A stretch of DNA of 64,000 bases from positions 62,001-126,000 of the forward strand of contig NZ_CAADHO010000003.1 of NCBI RefSeq assembly GCF_900699765.1, given 5' to 3'. A model generated the notes under the pieces. It was not told the origin of the DNA, ran no database searches, and saw only the letters and a list, made by a program, of their open reading frames with translations. A program made the translations under genes and the position numbers. Shown piece by piece: positions 25,450 to 34,278 of the stretch. Numbering within the stretch: the stretch's first letter is position 1; each line of letters opens with the position of its first letter. The stretch is from Desulfoluna butyratoxydans. Lineage in GTDB: Bacteria > Desulfobacterota > Desulfobacteria > Desulfobacterales > Desulfolunaceae.

Positions 25450-26754
25450 TTATCCCATGGCCTCGGGCAGGACCAGGGCAATATCTGGGAAGAATATCAC
25501 AAGAAGGGCGGCCAGGGCCAGGGCCGCAAGCAGAGGAAGCACCCCCTTGAAGATCACGGAAAGGGGGATCTCGGGCACCACGCTGCGCACCACGTAGACG
25601 TTGATTCCCACAGGGGGGGTGATGACGCCGATCTGGGTGACCAGAACGATGACCACGCCGAACCACATGGGGTGAAACCCAAGCTCGGTGACCACCGGGT
25701 AGAAGATGGGAACGGTGAGCATGATCAGGGCCAGGGCGTCGATGAAGCACCCTCCCACCAGGTAGACCAGGACAATGAGGCCGATGACGGCATACGGGGG
25801 CAGGGCCATGTCCGCCACGGCCGTGGCGATCTCAAAGGGAATGCGGGTGACGGCCAGAAAATGGCCGAAGATGGTGGCCCCGGCCACGATGACAAGGATC
25901 ATGCAGGAGATGCGGGTGGTCTCGGAGAGGGCGGCCGCAAAGCCTGAAACGTCGATGGTGCCCCGGGCCAGGGCAATGGCCAGGGTGCCGAAGGCGCCGA
26001 TGCCCCCTGCTTCCGTGGGGGTGAAGATCCCGAAAAAGAGCCCGCCCATGACCAGGGCAAAAAGGAGCAGGGTCTCCACCAGGCCGCTCAACGACGCCAG
26101 GCGCTCTTTGGTGGTGCTCTTGGGCCCCCGTGGCGCCACCTCCGGGGTGATGAGGGCCCAGATGGCAACGGCCGCGGCAAAGAGCAGGGTGAGCAGGATC
26201 CCCGGAAGGATGCCTGCCATGAAGAGCCCCCCGATGGACTGCTCGGTCATGATGCCGTAGAGAATGAAGATGACGCTGGGGGGCACGAGGATCCCCAGAC
26301 TCCCCCCTGCCGCCACCACCCCTGCGGCCATGGTGTCCTTATAGCCGTAACGCTTCATCTCCGGGATGGTTACCGAGGCCATGGTGGCGCAGGTGGCGTT
26401 GGTGGAGCCGCAGATGGCGGAAAATCCGGCGCAGGCGCCGATGGTGGCGATGGCCATGCCCCCGGGCAGATGGCCCATGAACCGGTAGGCTGCCTTGAAG
26501 AGCCGGGTGCTGATGCCCGCATGGAAAGCAATCTGGCCCATGAAGATAAACAGGGGAATCACGGTGAGGTTGTACGAGCCGAAGACGTCGATGGTGTCCC
26601 GCACCGCCAGGTTCAAGGCCGCGTCAAAGGAGACCAGGGCACCAAACCCCAGGATGCCGGTGAGGGCCATGACAAAGCCCACGGGCATGCCCGTAAAGAG
26701 AAGCACAAAGAGAAAGAGAAAACCGGCGGCCCCGGCGGTTGTTGGAGACATCAT
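25450..26754 (-). CDS. dctM: TRAP transporter large permease
   Basis: A 434-residue inner-membrane protein with about twelve helices, the DctM subunit that carries the sodium-coupled transport step. Typical family segments are visible: GMPVGFVMALTG at the N-terminus, GAYSAT-type region GSTNATCATMASVTIPEM, and LTVPIFYPVV near the C-terminus. The start at 26754 (ATGATG) is preceded by GAGGG ten bases away. A repeat cluster of more than 400 bp separates it from dctQ although all three TRAP genes share a strand and order. The transported acid is not known. Confidence 0.88.
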   Translation of the reverse strand: MMSPTTAGAAGFLFLFVLLFTGMPVGFVMALTGILGFGALVSFDAALNLAVRDTIDVFGSYNLTVIPLFIFMGQIAFHAGISTRLFKAAYRFMGHLPGGMAIATIGACAGFSAICGSTNATCATMASVTIPEMKRYGYKDTMAAGVVAAGGSLGILVPPSVIFILYGIMTEQSIGGLFMAGILPGILLTLLFAAAVAIWALITPEVAPRGPKSTTKERLASLSGLVETLLLFALVMGGLFFGIFTPTEAGGIGAFGTLAIALARGTIDVSGFAAALSETTRISCMILVIVAGATIFGHFLAVTRIPFEIATAVADMALPPYAVIGLIVLVYLVGGCFIDALALIMLTVPIFYPVVTELGFHPMWFGVVIVLVTQIGVITPPVGINVYVVRSVVPEIPLSVIFKGVLPLLAALALAALLVIFFPDIALVLPEAMG

Positions 26755-26796
26755 AAAGATACAGACCCTCAATAGCTCGGTTGAAAATGCCGAAAA

Positions 26797-26873
26797 GCCT
26801 CCGGCGGCGAGGTGTGCCACCTCGAAAGCAGGTTGCCATTGCGCTTCGCCCTTCGTTCCTCAGGGCAAATCGT
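26797..26873 (+). repeat. Dispersed GCCTCCGGCGGC palindrome repeat, copy 3
   Basis: GCCTCCGGCGGC then GAGGTG-TG-CCACCTC, then CCCTTCGTTCCTCAGGGC. It is in the same orientation as 6691-6765 and lies between dctQ and dctM. A GCGGGCTCCGCCCGC hairpin follows. Confidence 0.75.
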
Positions 26874-26973
26874 AATGGCATTTTCTGCGGGCTCCGCCCG
26901 CAACCAAAGCTGGCGGCTTTACGGGACGGTTCATAATCTGTTTAGTCCGGGTGATATTAAGAAAATTCCAAAA

Positions 26974-27132
26974 CCCTTCATCGTGTTTTTAGAAAAATGA
27001 AATGGGCCTCTCCTGCAAAAGCGGCGGCCACATGTCACACACCATGCGAATGCGTTGAAAACGGTTGCATGATGTCTGCTTTCATGCATTCGCCTCAGGG
27101 TTTCCAGGTGCCCCCACCTGGCCGCCGGAGGC
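26974..27132 (+). repeat. 160-bp dispersed element, copy 1 (inside the TRAP operon)
   Basis: Begins CCCTTCATCGTG and ends CCCCCACCTGG then CCGCCGGAGGC. It aligns along its whole length with 55290-55448 (same orientation) and 60708-60866 (inverted), sharing ATGGGCCTCTCC, GCGAATGC and CATGCATTCGCC in the same order. No coding frame is shared. Confidence 0.82.
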
Positions 27133-27197
27133 TGGCTTTTCCTGCCCACTTTAACCATAGAAGGCTGGCTTTTTGACCATACAAGGCACGCTTTTCG

Positions 27198-27665
27198 CTA
27201 CTTTAGCCGTGTGGCCAGTACGGCCACAAAGAGACCCATGCCTGCGGTGATGCCTGCCACCACGGGCCACACCGGGATTTTGAGGGTCATGGAGACCTCG
27301 GCGGCGTCTTTCAGCTCCAGGGCGTGGCTGCCCATGCGCAGGGTGAGGAGGCCGAAGAGGAGGATGAGCACCAGGGTGACGGTGCGGTCCAGCCATTTTG
27401 CAGGGGCCGGAGGAAGTTTTTCCGCCAGGAACGCCACGGCGATGTGGCCCCCTTTGAGGGTGGTGTCGGCCAGGGCAAAGGCCACCATGAGGGCGCTGAG
27501 GAACCCTACGGTTTCGTATGTCCCCGCGATGGGGCTGCGGAAGAAGCGCAGGACAACATCCAGGCAGGTGGCCGCCATCATGGCAAGGAGGCAGGCGGCG
27601 GCGAGCCAGGCCGAGAACGTGGCCCCCTTTGTGATGCCTGTGGTGAGCGGGCCCGGGCGGGTCAT
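27198..27665 (-). CDS. dctQ: TRAP transporter small permease
   Basis: A 155-residue protein with four membrane helices, the DctQ subunit that joins the solute-binding protein and the large permease. The helix-1 to helix-2 pattern (TCLDVVLRFF then GTYETVGFLSALMVAFALA) is typical. Its start overlaps the dctP stop by 4 bp, so the two are translationally coupled. The gap to dctM is filled with dispersed repeats, which may weaken co-expression with the large permease. Confidence 0.85.
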   Translation of the reverse strand: MTRPGPLTTGITKGATFSAWLAAACLLAMMAATCLDVVLRFFRSPIAGTYETVGFLSALMVAFALADTTLKGGHIAVAFLAEKLPPAPAKWLDRTVTLVLILLFGLLTLRMGSHALELKDAAEVSMTLKIPVWPVVAGITAGMGLFVAVLATRLK

Positions 27666-28696
27666 GAGTCCCTCGCCTGGAGTTGGAGGGCCATGATGCG
27701 TTTGAGGGTTTTCACCAGGGTGGTTCCGTCAAGGCCCTGTTCCGATGCCCGGGTGATGTAATCCGTTACCACCGGGCGGACCGCTTCTTTCCAGGCCGCG
27801 TTTTCCTCTTTGGAGAGCTCCACCGTGCGGTTGCCCCGGGCAAGGCTGGCTTCCATCCCCAAGGTATCCAGCTCATCCCAGGCTTTGCCGTGGACATCCA
27901 CCCACCGGGCGCTGGTCTGCTCCAGGATGGTTTGCAGGTCGGCGGGTAGGGCGTTCCATTTTCGCTTGTTCATCACCACGTACATGGTGGTGGTGTAGCC
28001 CACGGTTTTGCAGAGGGTGGTGGAGGAGATCACCTCGGCCTGACGCCAGCCCTTGAGGACCTCCACCGGTCCGAAGGTGCCTTCCACCACGCCCTTTTGA
28101 AGGGCCTCGTAGGTGCTGCCCTGGGGCATGGCCACGGGCACGGCGCCCAGGGCTTTTACCACCTTGGCCGAGAGGCCGGTGGATCGGATCTTCAGGCCCT
28201 TGAGGTCGGCCAGGGAGGCCACGGGTTTTTTGGTGTGCAGCAGGCCCGGCCCATGGGCGTGGAGGTAGAGCACCTTGACCTTGTCCAGCTCTTTGGGGGC
28301 CATGGCCCGGTGGTAGGCATTGACCACCCGGGAGGCGGTGAGGCCGTCGGGATAGCCCATGGGCAGGTCACAGGCCTCCATGACCGGGAAGCGGCCACGG
28401 TTGTAGGCGAACACCGACATGCCGATGTCGGAGATGCCTCCTGTAACCCCGTCGTAGCAGTTTTTGGCGTTGGTGAGGGTACCCCCGGGAAAGACGGTGA
28501 TCTTGATGCGGCCGTTGCTCTGGTTTTCCACCTCTCTGGCCCAGGCTTCGGCGGCCTTGGCCTGGCCGTGGGAGGCGGGAAAGAAGACGCTGTAGGTCAG
28601 CTTCCAGGTCTTGGCTGCGGCAGGGGTGGAAAAAAGGGCCAGGGCAAGGGCCCCGGCAAGAAGAAGGCAGGAACAGCGAAGGACATGTCGGGTCAT
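27662..28696 (-). CDS. dctP: TRAP transporter solute-binding protein
   Basis: A 344-residue periplasmic DctP-family protein with a signal peptide (cleavage after AAAK, about residue 28). Conserved parts include LKGLKIRSTG, whose Arg binds the carboxylate of most ligands, and GVVEGTFGPVE. The ligand is therefore probably an organic acid. GAGGAG lies six bases before the start. Upstream on the minus strand there is a perfect TTGACA (about 28829-28834), but no equally good -10 at the standard distance. It is the first gene of dctP-dctQ-dctM. No regulator gene is next to it. Confidence 0.88.
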   Translation of the reverse strand: MTRHVLRCSCLLLAGALALALFSTPAAAKTWKLTYSVFFPASHGQAKAAEAWAREVENQSNGRIKITVFPGGTLTNAKNCYDGVTGGISDIGMSVFAYNRGRFPVMEACDLPMGYPDGLTASRVVNAYHRAMAPKELDKVKVLYLHAHGPGLLHTKKPVASLADLKGLKIRSTGLSAKVVKALGAVPVAMPQGSTYEALQKGVVEGTFGPVEVLKGWRQAEVISSTTLCKTVGYTTTMYVVMNKRKWNALPADLQTILEQTSARWVDVHGKAWDELDTLGMEASLARGNRTVELSKEENAAWKEAVRPVVTDYITRASEQGLDGTTLVKTLKRIMALQLQARDS

Positions 28697-28933
28697 GGTG
28701 CACTCCTCAAAAATCCTGGTGTGATGTCACGTCGAAGGCCAGGGCGCTGGCTCGGCCTGAAAACATGGTGTCTCGCCTTGTTGTGGAACGGTGATGCGTC
28801 ATTAAAAAACCGTGACTGGCGGTCATTTGTCAAGGGAATTATGGCTATGGTGGGGAATCCATGATGTTTTTTGCGTGCGGGTTCCCTGGAAAGGGGCTGG
28901 GCGTGTGTTGATGGGTTGAGGCCGCCACAGGGC

Positions 28934-29010
28934 GCGGGCTTTTAACCCGGATAGTTCATGGGAAAACAGCCGGATGGAAGCAATGACGTGTTTTTATAGA
29001 TCGTTACTGT
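28934..29010 (+). repeat. CCCGGATATTTCATGAG element, left part
   Basis: AACCCGGATAGTTCATGGG then AAAAC matches the left end of the element at 48216, and GACGTGTTTTTATAGATCGT matches its interior. The right inverted end is missing. No gene is seen between 28697 and 29188. Confidence 0.5.
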
Positions 29011-29109
29011 GAAAAAACAGGTATTTTGAAAATAGAAAATGTCATTCACGGTTTTCTGCTCGATTTTCTCACCCTTCGGGCGAACCGGGTTAAGGGTGTC
29101 CGGAAGGAA

Positions 29110-29149
29110 AAAAGCCCTGCACGTGCCATGTTGGCCGTGCAGGGCTTTT
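29110..29149 (-). terminator. Rho-independent terminator after the tandem flavoprotein
   Basis: AAAAGCCCTGCACG pairs with CGTGCAGGGCTTTT, with T-runs on both sides, 40 bp beyond the flavoprotein stop. It can act in both directions. Confidence 0.85.
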
Positions 29150-29188
29150 AGACTTAGGAAAACAAACGGCTTTTCTTTACGCCGCCTT

Positions 29189-30586
29189 TCAGTCGTTGGG
29201 GGCGTCTGTCTTTTCCACGATGCCCTTGTGGGGCTTGACCATCTCTTTTTTCAGCATTTTCCGTATGGCCTGACGCATGTCCGGGTCCTGGGTGAGCTTG
29301 ATCATGTCTTCGCTCATCTTCATGGCGTCGGCGTCGTCGTGGGGAAAATCGTAGAGCCCGTTGGCTTCGTAGTAGGCGTGATCGGCCTGGAAGACAAAGC
29401 GGTGGCGTCCCCACACGTCGTCTCGGAAGACCTTTCGCCCGCCGATGCCCACAAAGGTGGCCGGCCGGACATATCCGCGCTCGGCAAAGGCGGTGATGCG
29501 GCGGACCATGGTGTCGATGCGGGAGTCGATGAAGCCGCTTCTCTCCACCTCGTCGGTGACGGTGTCGGCAAGGTGGGCTCCCTGCCATTCGACGATGGCG
29601 TCCAGGGTCCCTTTCAGGGCCACCATCTGGGTGAGGGGGCCGGAGAGGAGCAGGCCCACCTGCTTGCCCTTCAATGCGGGGACATGGTTCTGGAAAAAGC
29701 TGCGGTCGAAGAACTGCTTCCAGGTGGATGAGAGCCATCGGTCCTTGATTTCACCGGCCAGGATGAGGATATCGGCCGGGGCCACCTTTTCCCGGGCAAA
29801 ATCGATGAAGTCATCTTTGCCTTCGTAGATGCACGCGTGGTCGAACCCGCACTGGATACAGCCCAGGCAGTCCCCTTTGACGTTGAGTTCCGAGAGGGTG
29901 ACCACCTCGATGTCCGCCTTGAACCCTTGGGTGCAGCGGTCCACCATGCGCCCCAAATTGGTGCCGTCGTAGTTTTCGTCCTGGATGAGCAGTACTTTCA
30001 GGGGCCCTGAGTCCACGGGCTCCGGGGCCGGGCCGCTTTCGTAGACATGCCAGCTGTAGGAGAGCGGGTAGGTGCGTTTTCCGAACATGGCCCCTGAGGT
30101 GACATCCTCGAAGGTCTGAGCAGCAAACTGAGCCAGGCGTATCTGGCCTTCTTCCTTGAGGAGATCGTAGGAATCTGCGGAGTAGGATCCGGTGAAGAGG
30201 GTGTCTAAGTCATCGTTGATGGCCCGCAGGTAGTCCACGGCGTAGTTATCAAAGAAGTTGATGGAGGTGGAGATGACCGCGGCGTATTTCCCTTTGAACA
30301 GAGGGGCTTTGCCGTCGGCGAACACCTTCTCGATGAAGCGCTTGTACTGGGCCGGTACCAGGCAGGTATAGACGGGTGTGGCCCAGATGATGAGATCTGC
30401 CTGTGTCACCGACGCCATGACGGCGTCAAAGGCATCTCCGTTTTCTTCCATGAGGGCGTTGATGGTCTGGCCGATGTGGAACACATCGTAGGTATGTTCC
30501 GGGAACAGTTTACTGATGTAGTTGACCGATTGCAGGGTAACGCTGTCCTTACCCTTCGGGCTCCCACTAAGGACGGTGATGTTCAT
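29189..30586 (-). CDS. Tandem (two-domain) FMN reductase / iron-sulfur flavoprotein
   Basis: A 465-residue cytosolic protein made of two flavodoxin-like NADPH-dependent FMN reductase domains in tandem. Domain 1 (about 1-195) opens with VLSGSPKGKDS, the FMN phosphate loop. Domain 2 (about 200-390) opens with VLLIQDENYDGTN and contains CLGCIQCGFDHAC, a CX2CX2CX5C spacing like the compact cluster motif of Isf iron-sulfur flavoproteins. A C-terminal tail of about 70 residues is charged and helical. Fusion of two such domains is uncommon, and only the second has the cysteines. It stands alone, ending at a strong terminator; an electron-transfer or detoxification role is inferred. Confidence 0.75.
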   Translation of the reverse strand: MNITVLSGSPKGKDSVTLQSVNYISKLFPEHTYDVFHIGQTINALMEENGDAFDAVMASVTQADLIIWATPVYTCLVPAQYKRFIEKVFADGKAPLFKGKYAAVISTSINFFDNYAVDYLRAINDDLDTLFTGSYSADSYDLLKEEGQIRLAQFAAQTFEDVTSGAMFGKRTYPLSYSWHVYESGPAPEPVDSGPLKVLLIQDENYDGTNLGRMVDRCTQGFKADIEVVTLSELNVKGDCLGCIQCGFDHACIYEGKDDFIDFAREKVAPADILILAGEIKDRWLSSTWKQFFDRSFFQNHVPALKGKQVGLLLSGPLTQMVALKGTLDAIVEWQGAHLADTVTDEVERSGFIDSRIDTMVRRITAFAERGYVRPATFVGIGGRKVFRDDVWGRHRFVFQADHAYYEANGLYDFPHDDADAMKMSEDMIKLTQDPDMRQAIRKMLKKEMVKPHKGIVEKTDAPND

Positions 30587-30870
30587 CTTTGGACTCCTTG
30601 AAGTTGCAAAAGCAAATCTTTAGGGGTCGGAAAGTGCACCATGAAACTACTGAAATGTCTACTTCCCCCTTCTCCACTGAGTGAGTTTTAGCAGACGGTC
30701 AATTCGTGTGTAAAGCGGAAAGTTTCACTTGCCACTTTGGTGGTTGAAACTTGGTAAACAATGTTTTAATATCGGAACCATTCTTGCCGCAAGTCCCCGA
30801 GGCGCGCGGTAATTGCTTTCCTCAGTTTTAAACTCGAATTTGTTGTTTTTTATGTAACTGCTCAGACCCA
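30587..30870. other. Gap upstream of the tandem flavoprotein
   Basis: The gap between the flavoprotein start and an isolated plus-strand terminator is AT-richer than its surroundings. I see no convincing coding frame. A short RNA transcribed toward the terminator at 30872 is possible, but nothing else supports it. Confidence 0.3.
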
Positions 30871-30871
30871 C

Positions 30872-30903
30872 TACGGTTCTTTGTTGAACCGCAGTTTTTT
30901 TTG
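30872..30903 (+). terminator. Orphan rho-independent terminator
   Basis: CTACGGTTC pairs with GAACCGCAG (one mismatch) around TTTGTT and is followed by eight T. No plus-strand gene lies between it and 29150, so it may end a small RNA or an upstream leader of the MerR gene. Confidence 0.6.
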
Positions 30904-31067
30904 GAAAAAAAAGGCACATGGGGGAGGAGCCTGCCACCACGGCGGCAGGGTCGTGTCGTCGGGTTTGGACAACCCGCGTCGGGATACACACGGTGACAAA
31001 ATTCTACAATTCCAGGCCTGTGGGGGTGGAATTGCCAACCCATGCGAAGGATCGAGGATCAGGCACA

Positions 31068-31790
31068 ATGGAGCAGATGATATCCGAAGACATTCCCCGT
31101 ACGAATCGCGGGGTGCCTTATGTGAAAATGCGGGACCTCAAGTCGCTGACGGGGTTGCCCGGATCCACCATTCAGCACTATGCCAACCTGGGACTCCTGC
31201 CGGGGACGGTGAAGACCGAGACCAATGTGGCGTGGTACCCCCCGGACACCGTGGCGCGGATCCGGCTGATTCGCCTGCTGCAGAACCGGCACCGCCTCTC
31301 CCTGGCCCAGATCGGGGACCTGTTCCGCAAGAACGCCGCCGACGACGAGGTGGCGGTGATGGCCAGCCTCCACGAGGTGGTGTTCGGCCAGGAGGATCCC
31401 CAGGCCATTTCGCGGGAGGTCTTTATCCGCGACACCGGCCTCACCGCAGAGATCGTGGAACGGCTGGAGGCCCTGGGCCTTCTGCTGCCGGTGAGCGATG
31501 GAAAGTATGACCGGGAGGACGTGATGGTGGCGTCCCTGGCCCGAAAGGCCCTGGCCATGGGGGTGGACCTGGAGGACCTCACCTTTTATTCGGATCTGGT
31601 GGGCAAGATGGTGGCCCGGGAGATGAAGCTGCGACGGGGGGTGAGCCGGGGGCTAAGCGTGGAGCAGAACAGCGCCATGACCCTGGAGCTGACACGTATG
31701 GGGCGGGCGTTTCGTATCTACCTCTTTGACCGCACTTTTCAGAAGGTGATCCTGGATTCGGTGTCGGAGGAGGATCCGGAAACCCTGTGA
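31068..31790 (+). CDS. MerR-family transcriptional regulator
   Basis: A 240-residue DNA-binding protein. Residues about 20-85 form a MerR winged helix (MRDLKSLTGLPGSTIQHYANLGLLPG). The second half (about 110-190) has a further helix-turn-helix-like arrangement (ISREVFIRDTGLTAEIVERL then KYDREDVMVASLA), so there may be two DNA-contacting modules. There is no cysteine-rich metal site, so metal sensing is unlikely. The ATG at 31068 follows CGAGGATCAGG; earlier in-frame codons lack a ribosome site. Its target is not evident: neighbours are the divergent flavoprotein and the convergent map gene. Confidence 0.72.
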   Translation: MEQMISEDIPRTNRGVPYVKMRDLKSLTGLPGSTIQHYANLGLLPGTVKTETNVAWYPPDTVARIRLIRLLQNRHRLSLAQIGDLFRKNAADDEVAVMASLHEVVFGQEDPQAISREVFIRDTGLTAEIVERLEALGLLLPVSDGKYDREDVMVASLARKALAMGVDLEDLTFYSDLVGKMVAREMKLRRGVSRGLSVEQNSAMTLELTRMGRAFRIYLFDRTFQKVILDSVSEEDPETL

Positions 31791-31841
31791 CGGGACAGTG
31801 CTCCCCGGCGGACAGGCCGGGGGCACTGCAGGGGCCTGTGT

Positions 31842-32735
31842 TTACAGGCCCAGAGGGGTGAGGCTTTCAAAGCCCTCTTCGGTGACCACGATGGTCTCTT
31901 CGAACTGTGCGGAGAGGGAGCCGTCACGGGTGACGGCTGTCCACTGGTCGTCGAGGATATAGAGCTCGGGGCCCCCTAAGTTGATCATGGGCTCGATGGT
32001 GAAGACCATGCCGGGCACCAGGGGGATGCCGTGGCCCTTGCGCCCGAAGTGGGGCACCTGGGGGCCTTCGTGGAACTCGTAGCCCACACCGTGTCCGATG
32101 AACTCCCGGACCACCGAGCAGCCCTGGTCCTCGGCGTAGCTCTGGATGGCGTGGCCGATGTCTCCGATGGTGTTGCCGGGGCGCACAACGGCAAGGGCCT
32201 GCTTCAGGCTCTCTTTGGCCACCTCGACGATTTTCACGGCGTCCTTGGACGGAGTGCCCACATAGTGGGTCTGGTTGGCGTCTGCGTAAAAGCCGTCCAC
32301 AATGGAGGTGATGTCCACGTTGATGATGTCCCCGTCTTTGAGGACCCGGTCTCCGGGGATGCCGTGGCAGATGACATCGTTCAGGGAGAGGCAGACGCTC
32401 TTGGGGTAGCCCTTGTAGTTGAGGGGGGCGGGGATGCCGCCGTTCTTGACGGTGAACTCATGGACGGCCGTGTTGATCTCATCGGTGGTGATGCCCGGCT
32501 TGATCATCTCTTTGACCAGCTCGTGGGTCCTGACCACCAGGTCGCCTGCGACCCGTATCTTTTCAATGTCTTCCGGCTTTTTCAGGCGGATGTCGAACTT
32601 GTTCTTGTAATACGCTTCCACGTTGTCGGGATCGGGCTGGCCTTTTTTCAAGGCACAGCACTTCTTGTATTTTTTCCCGCTGCCGCAGGGGCAGAGTTCG
32701 TTTCGTCCGATTTTGATTCCTAATTTCTTTTTCAT
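31842..32735 (-). CDS. map: Type I methionine aminopeptidase with SEC-C zinc motif
   Basis: A 297-residue cytosolic enzyme that removes initiator Met from nascent proteins. Residues 15-27 (CPCGSGKKYKKCC) form a SEC-C zinc motif as found in a group of bacterial Map proteins. The pita-bread fold keeps its metal ligands: two Asp in NVDITSIVDGFYADAN, His in GHGVGYEFHEG, Glu in FTIEPM and Glu in AQFEETIVV. The start at 32735 is where the SEC-C extension begins; 15 extra upstream codons look non-coding. An 8-bp perfect hairpin, GGGCCTGT-GTTT-ACAGGCCC, spans the stop codon. The gene stands alone, unlike the usual secY-adenylate kinase setting. Confidence 0.9.
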   Translation of the reverse strand: MKKKLGIKIGRNELCPCGSGKKYKKCCALKKGQPDPDNVEAYYKNKFDIRLKKPEDIEKIRVAGDLVVRTHELVKEMIKPGITTDEINTAVHEFTVKNGGIPAPLNYKGYPKSVCLSLNDVICHGIPGDRVLKDGDIINVDITSIVDGFYADANQTHYVGTPSKDAVKIVEVAKESLKQALAVVRPGNTIGDIGHAIQSYAEDQGCSVVREFIGHGVGYEFHEGPQVPHFGRKGHGIPLVPGMVFTIEPMINLGGPELYILDDQWTAVTRDGSLSAQFEETIVVTEEGFESLTPLGL

Positions 32736-33174
32736 AAGGCCCAGTGTGAGTGGCAAGGTAAATGACATGGATAAACCCATGATGGCCTCAAAAACAAATG
32801 GGTGAGGCCGCGTTATATATACAACATGTCGCCAGCTGCCGAAGGTGCCGGGCAGGGGAAAAAAGCAATACAGCCACCCAGGTAAGGTGGTGGGGGACGA
32901 CCGCTGTCCGGCCTCGGGAATGCCTCGGCGTTCAAAGGGCCCGCGCTGTATATTTGTCCGTTACTTTTTCATCCGTGCCCGCACGCCGTGTCGTCGGCTG
33001 GCGGTGACGTTTCCAACAACCGCATCAACCAGTGGTGTCGTTGCTCGAATGGATAAATATAGGGCAGGTTTAGGACAATGTAAAGGGGGGCACCGGAGTC
33101 CGGCTGGCTGGGCGGGGAGGAAAGGCGGCAGAATGTTCCTTCTTTGCTGATGAAATATCCGGGCTAAGGAGGCT
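32736..33174. other. Gap upstream of map
   Basis: No gene is seen. The stretch holds AT-rich TATATATA near 32813 and, at 33151-33164, TGAAATATCCGGGC, the right end of the CCCGGATATTTCATGAG element without its left partner. Confidence 0.4.
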
Positions 33175-34278
33175 TCAGGCCGTAAAACCCCGGGCGGGGA
33201 GGGGGGGATCGGGGTGACGGCCGGTGGGCTGTTCCATGGGCCGACGGGGATCTCGGCGGGTTGCACGTGCCCAGAGGCGCCGTGAGAGAAGGTCGACCTT
33301 TTCAGTGCGGCCCCGGGTGATCCAGTGGGCCAGCTCCGATGCCGTGTCGGGAAAGGGACAGGGGGCGGGCACGGGGGCATCCAGCCATGCTGCCACGGTG
33401 TGTGGGGCAAGGCGTTCCATGCGGGTCGCAAAACCCAGGAGTTCGAGGGCCCTGGCGTTGGAGAGCTGCTCCATCTGGCCGTCCACGGGTTTTACCAGGA
33501 GTTTTTTGCCCAGGTGGATCGCTTCGCTTGCAAGCTCAAACCCCGCGCTGCTGATCACCCCCTGGCAGGTGGCAAGGTCTTTTTGGAACCCTGTGCGGCT
33601 GAAGGGGCGCAGGTGCAGGTTTCCCCGGTCCCGGGGGGCGTTGATGTCGCAGTAGACCGTGTACCGGGCCCGTCCTGTCTGGGCAAGGACCTTTTCAACA
33701 ACGCGGCGCTCCTCAAAGGGGAGGTAGACCAGGATTTTTCCCGGGGCCGGGGGCTCCGGGGAGCGCTCTGTGTCGATGATGGGGGGCAGGATGTTCGGGC
33801 CAAAGGGATGCCAGTGCAGGCCCACGGAGGTGGTGCAGGGAGCAAAGCATCTCATGACAAGGCGCTGCAGGGGCCGGGCCCCTTCCAGGGGGATGGGGGC
33901 CGTAAAGGCACTCTGGTGGGAGATGCCCAGGCACGGCAGGCCATGGAAGCGACAATGCCAGGCCGTGACCGGCTCAAAGTCGCTGATGATGCAGTCAAAG
34001 TCAGACAGGTCCAGGGCGCGGATATCCCGGAAAAAGGTGGGGAACGAAAGGTTCGCCGCTGTCTTCAGCGGGTCGATGCGCCCCTTTTTTGTGACAAAGG
34101 TAAGCCCCTTGCAAGTCTGGTAGTTGCCGAAGGCCTCCATGTCGAAGAGCTTTTCCGGTGGCCTGCCGGAGAAGAGCCAGGTAACGCGTGCCCCTGCCGC
34201 TTCAAGGGCACGCCCCAGGATACGGGCCCGGGTGATGTGGCCGTTTCCCGTGGCCTGGACACCGTAAAAGATTTTCAC
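33175..34278 (-). CDS. MJ1255/VC2487-family glycosyltransferase
   Basis: A 367-residue GT-B type protein of the MJ1255/VC2487 family, related to MurG and UDP-glucuronosyl transferases. The N-terminus KIFYGVQATGNGHITRA carries the glycine-rich loop near the donor site and its His. The C-terminal domain has the donor-binding segment VISSAGFELASEAIHLGKKLLVKP. It probably adds a sugar to a lipid or surface glycan at the inner face of the membrane. The last 40 residues are Arg- and Pro-rich and look unconserved. It overlaps the PAP2 phosphatase gene by 4 bp, so both may act on the same lipid-linked product. Confidence 0.78.
   Translation of the reverse strand: MKIFYGVQATGNGHITRARILGRALEAAGARVTWLFSGRPPEKLFDMEAFGNYQTCKGLTFVTKKGRIDPLKTAANLSFPTFFRDIRALDLSDFDCIISDFEPVTAWHCRFHGLPCLGISHQSAFTAPIPLEGARPLQRLVMRCFAPCTTSVGLHWHPFGPNILPPIIDTERSPEPPAPGKILVYLPFEERRVVEKVLAQTGRARYTVYCDINAPRDRGNLHLRPFSRTGFQKDLATCQGVISSAGFELASEAIHLGKKLLVKPVDGQMEQLSNARALELLGFATRMERLAPHTVAAWLDAPVPAPCPFPDTASELAHWITRGRTEKVDLLSRRLWARATRRDPRRPMEQPTGRHPDPPLPARGFTA

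Noticed and set aside
26797..27132. Insertion sequence remnant with transposase
   Set aside because: No frame in this cluster, or in the similar clusters at 7 kb, 55 kb and 61 kb, resembles a transposase; the elements are too short and share only structure and sequence.
30725..30991. An 88-codon minus-strand frame
   Set aside because: It crosses a clear terminator hairpin and lacks a ribosome site and any family features.
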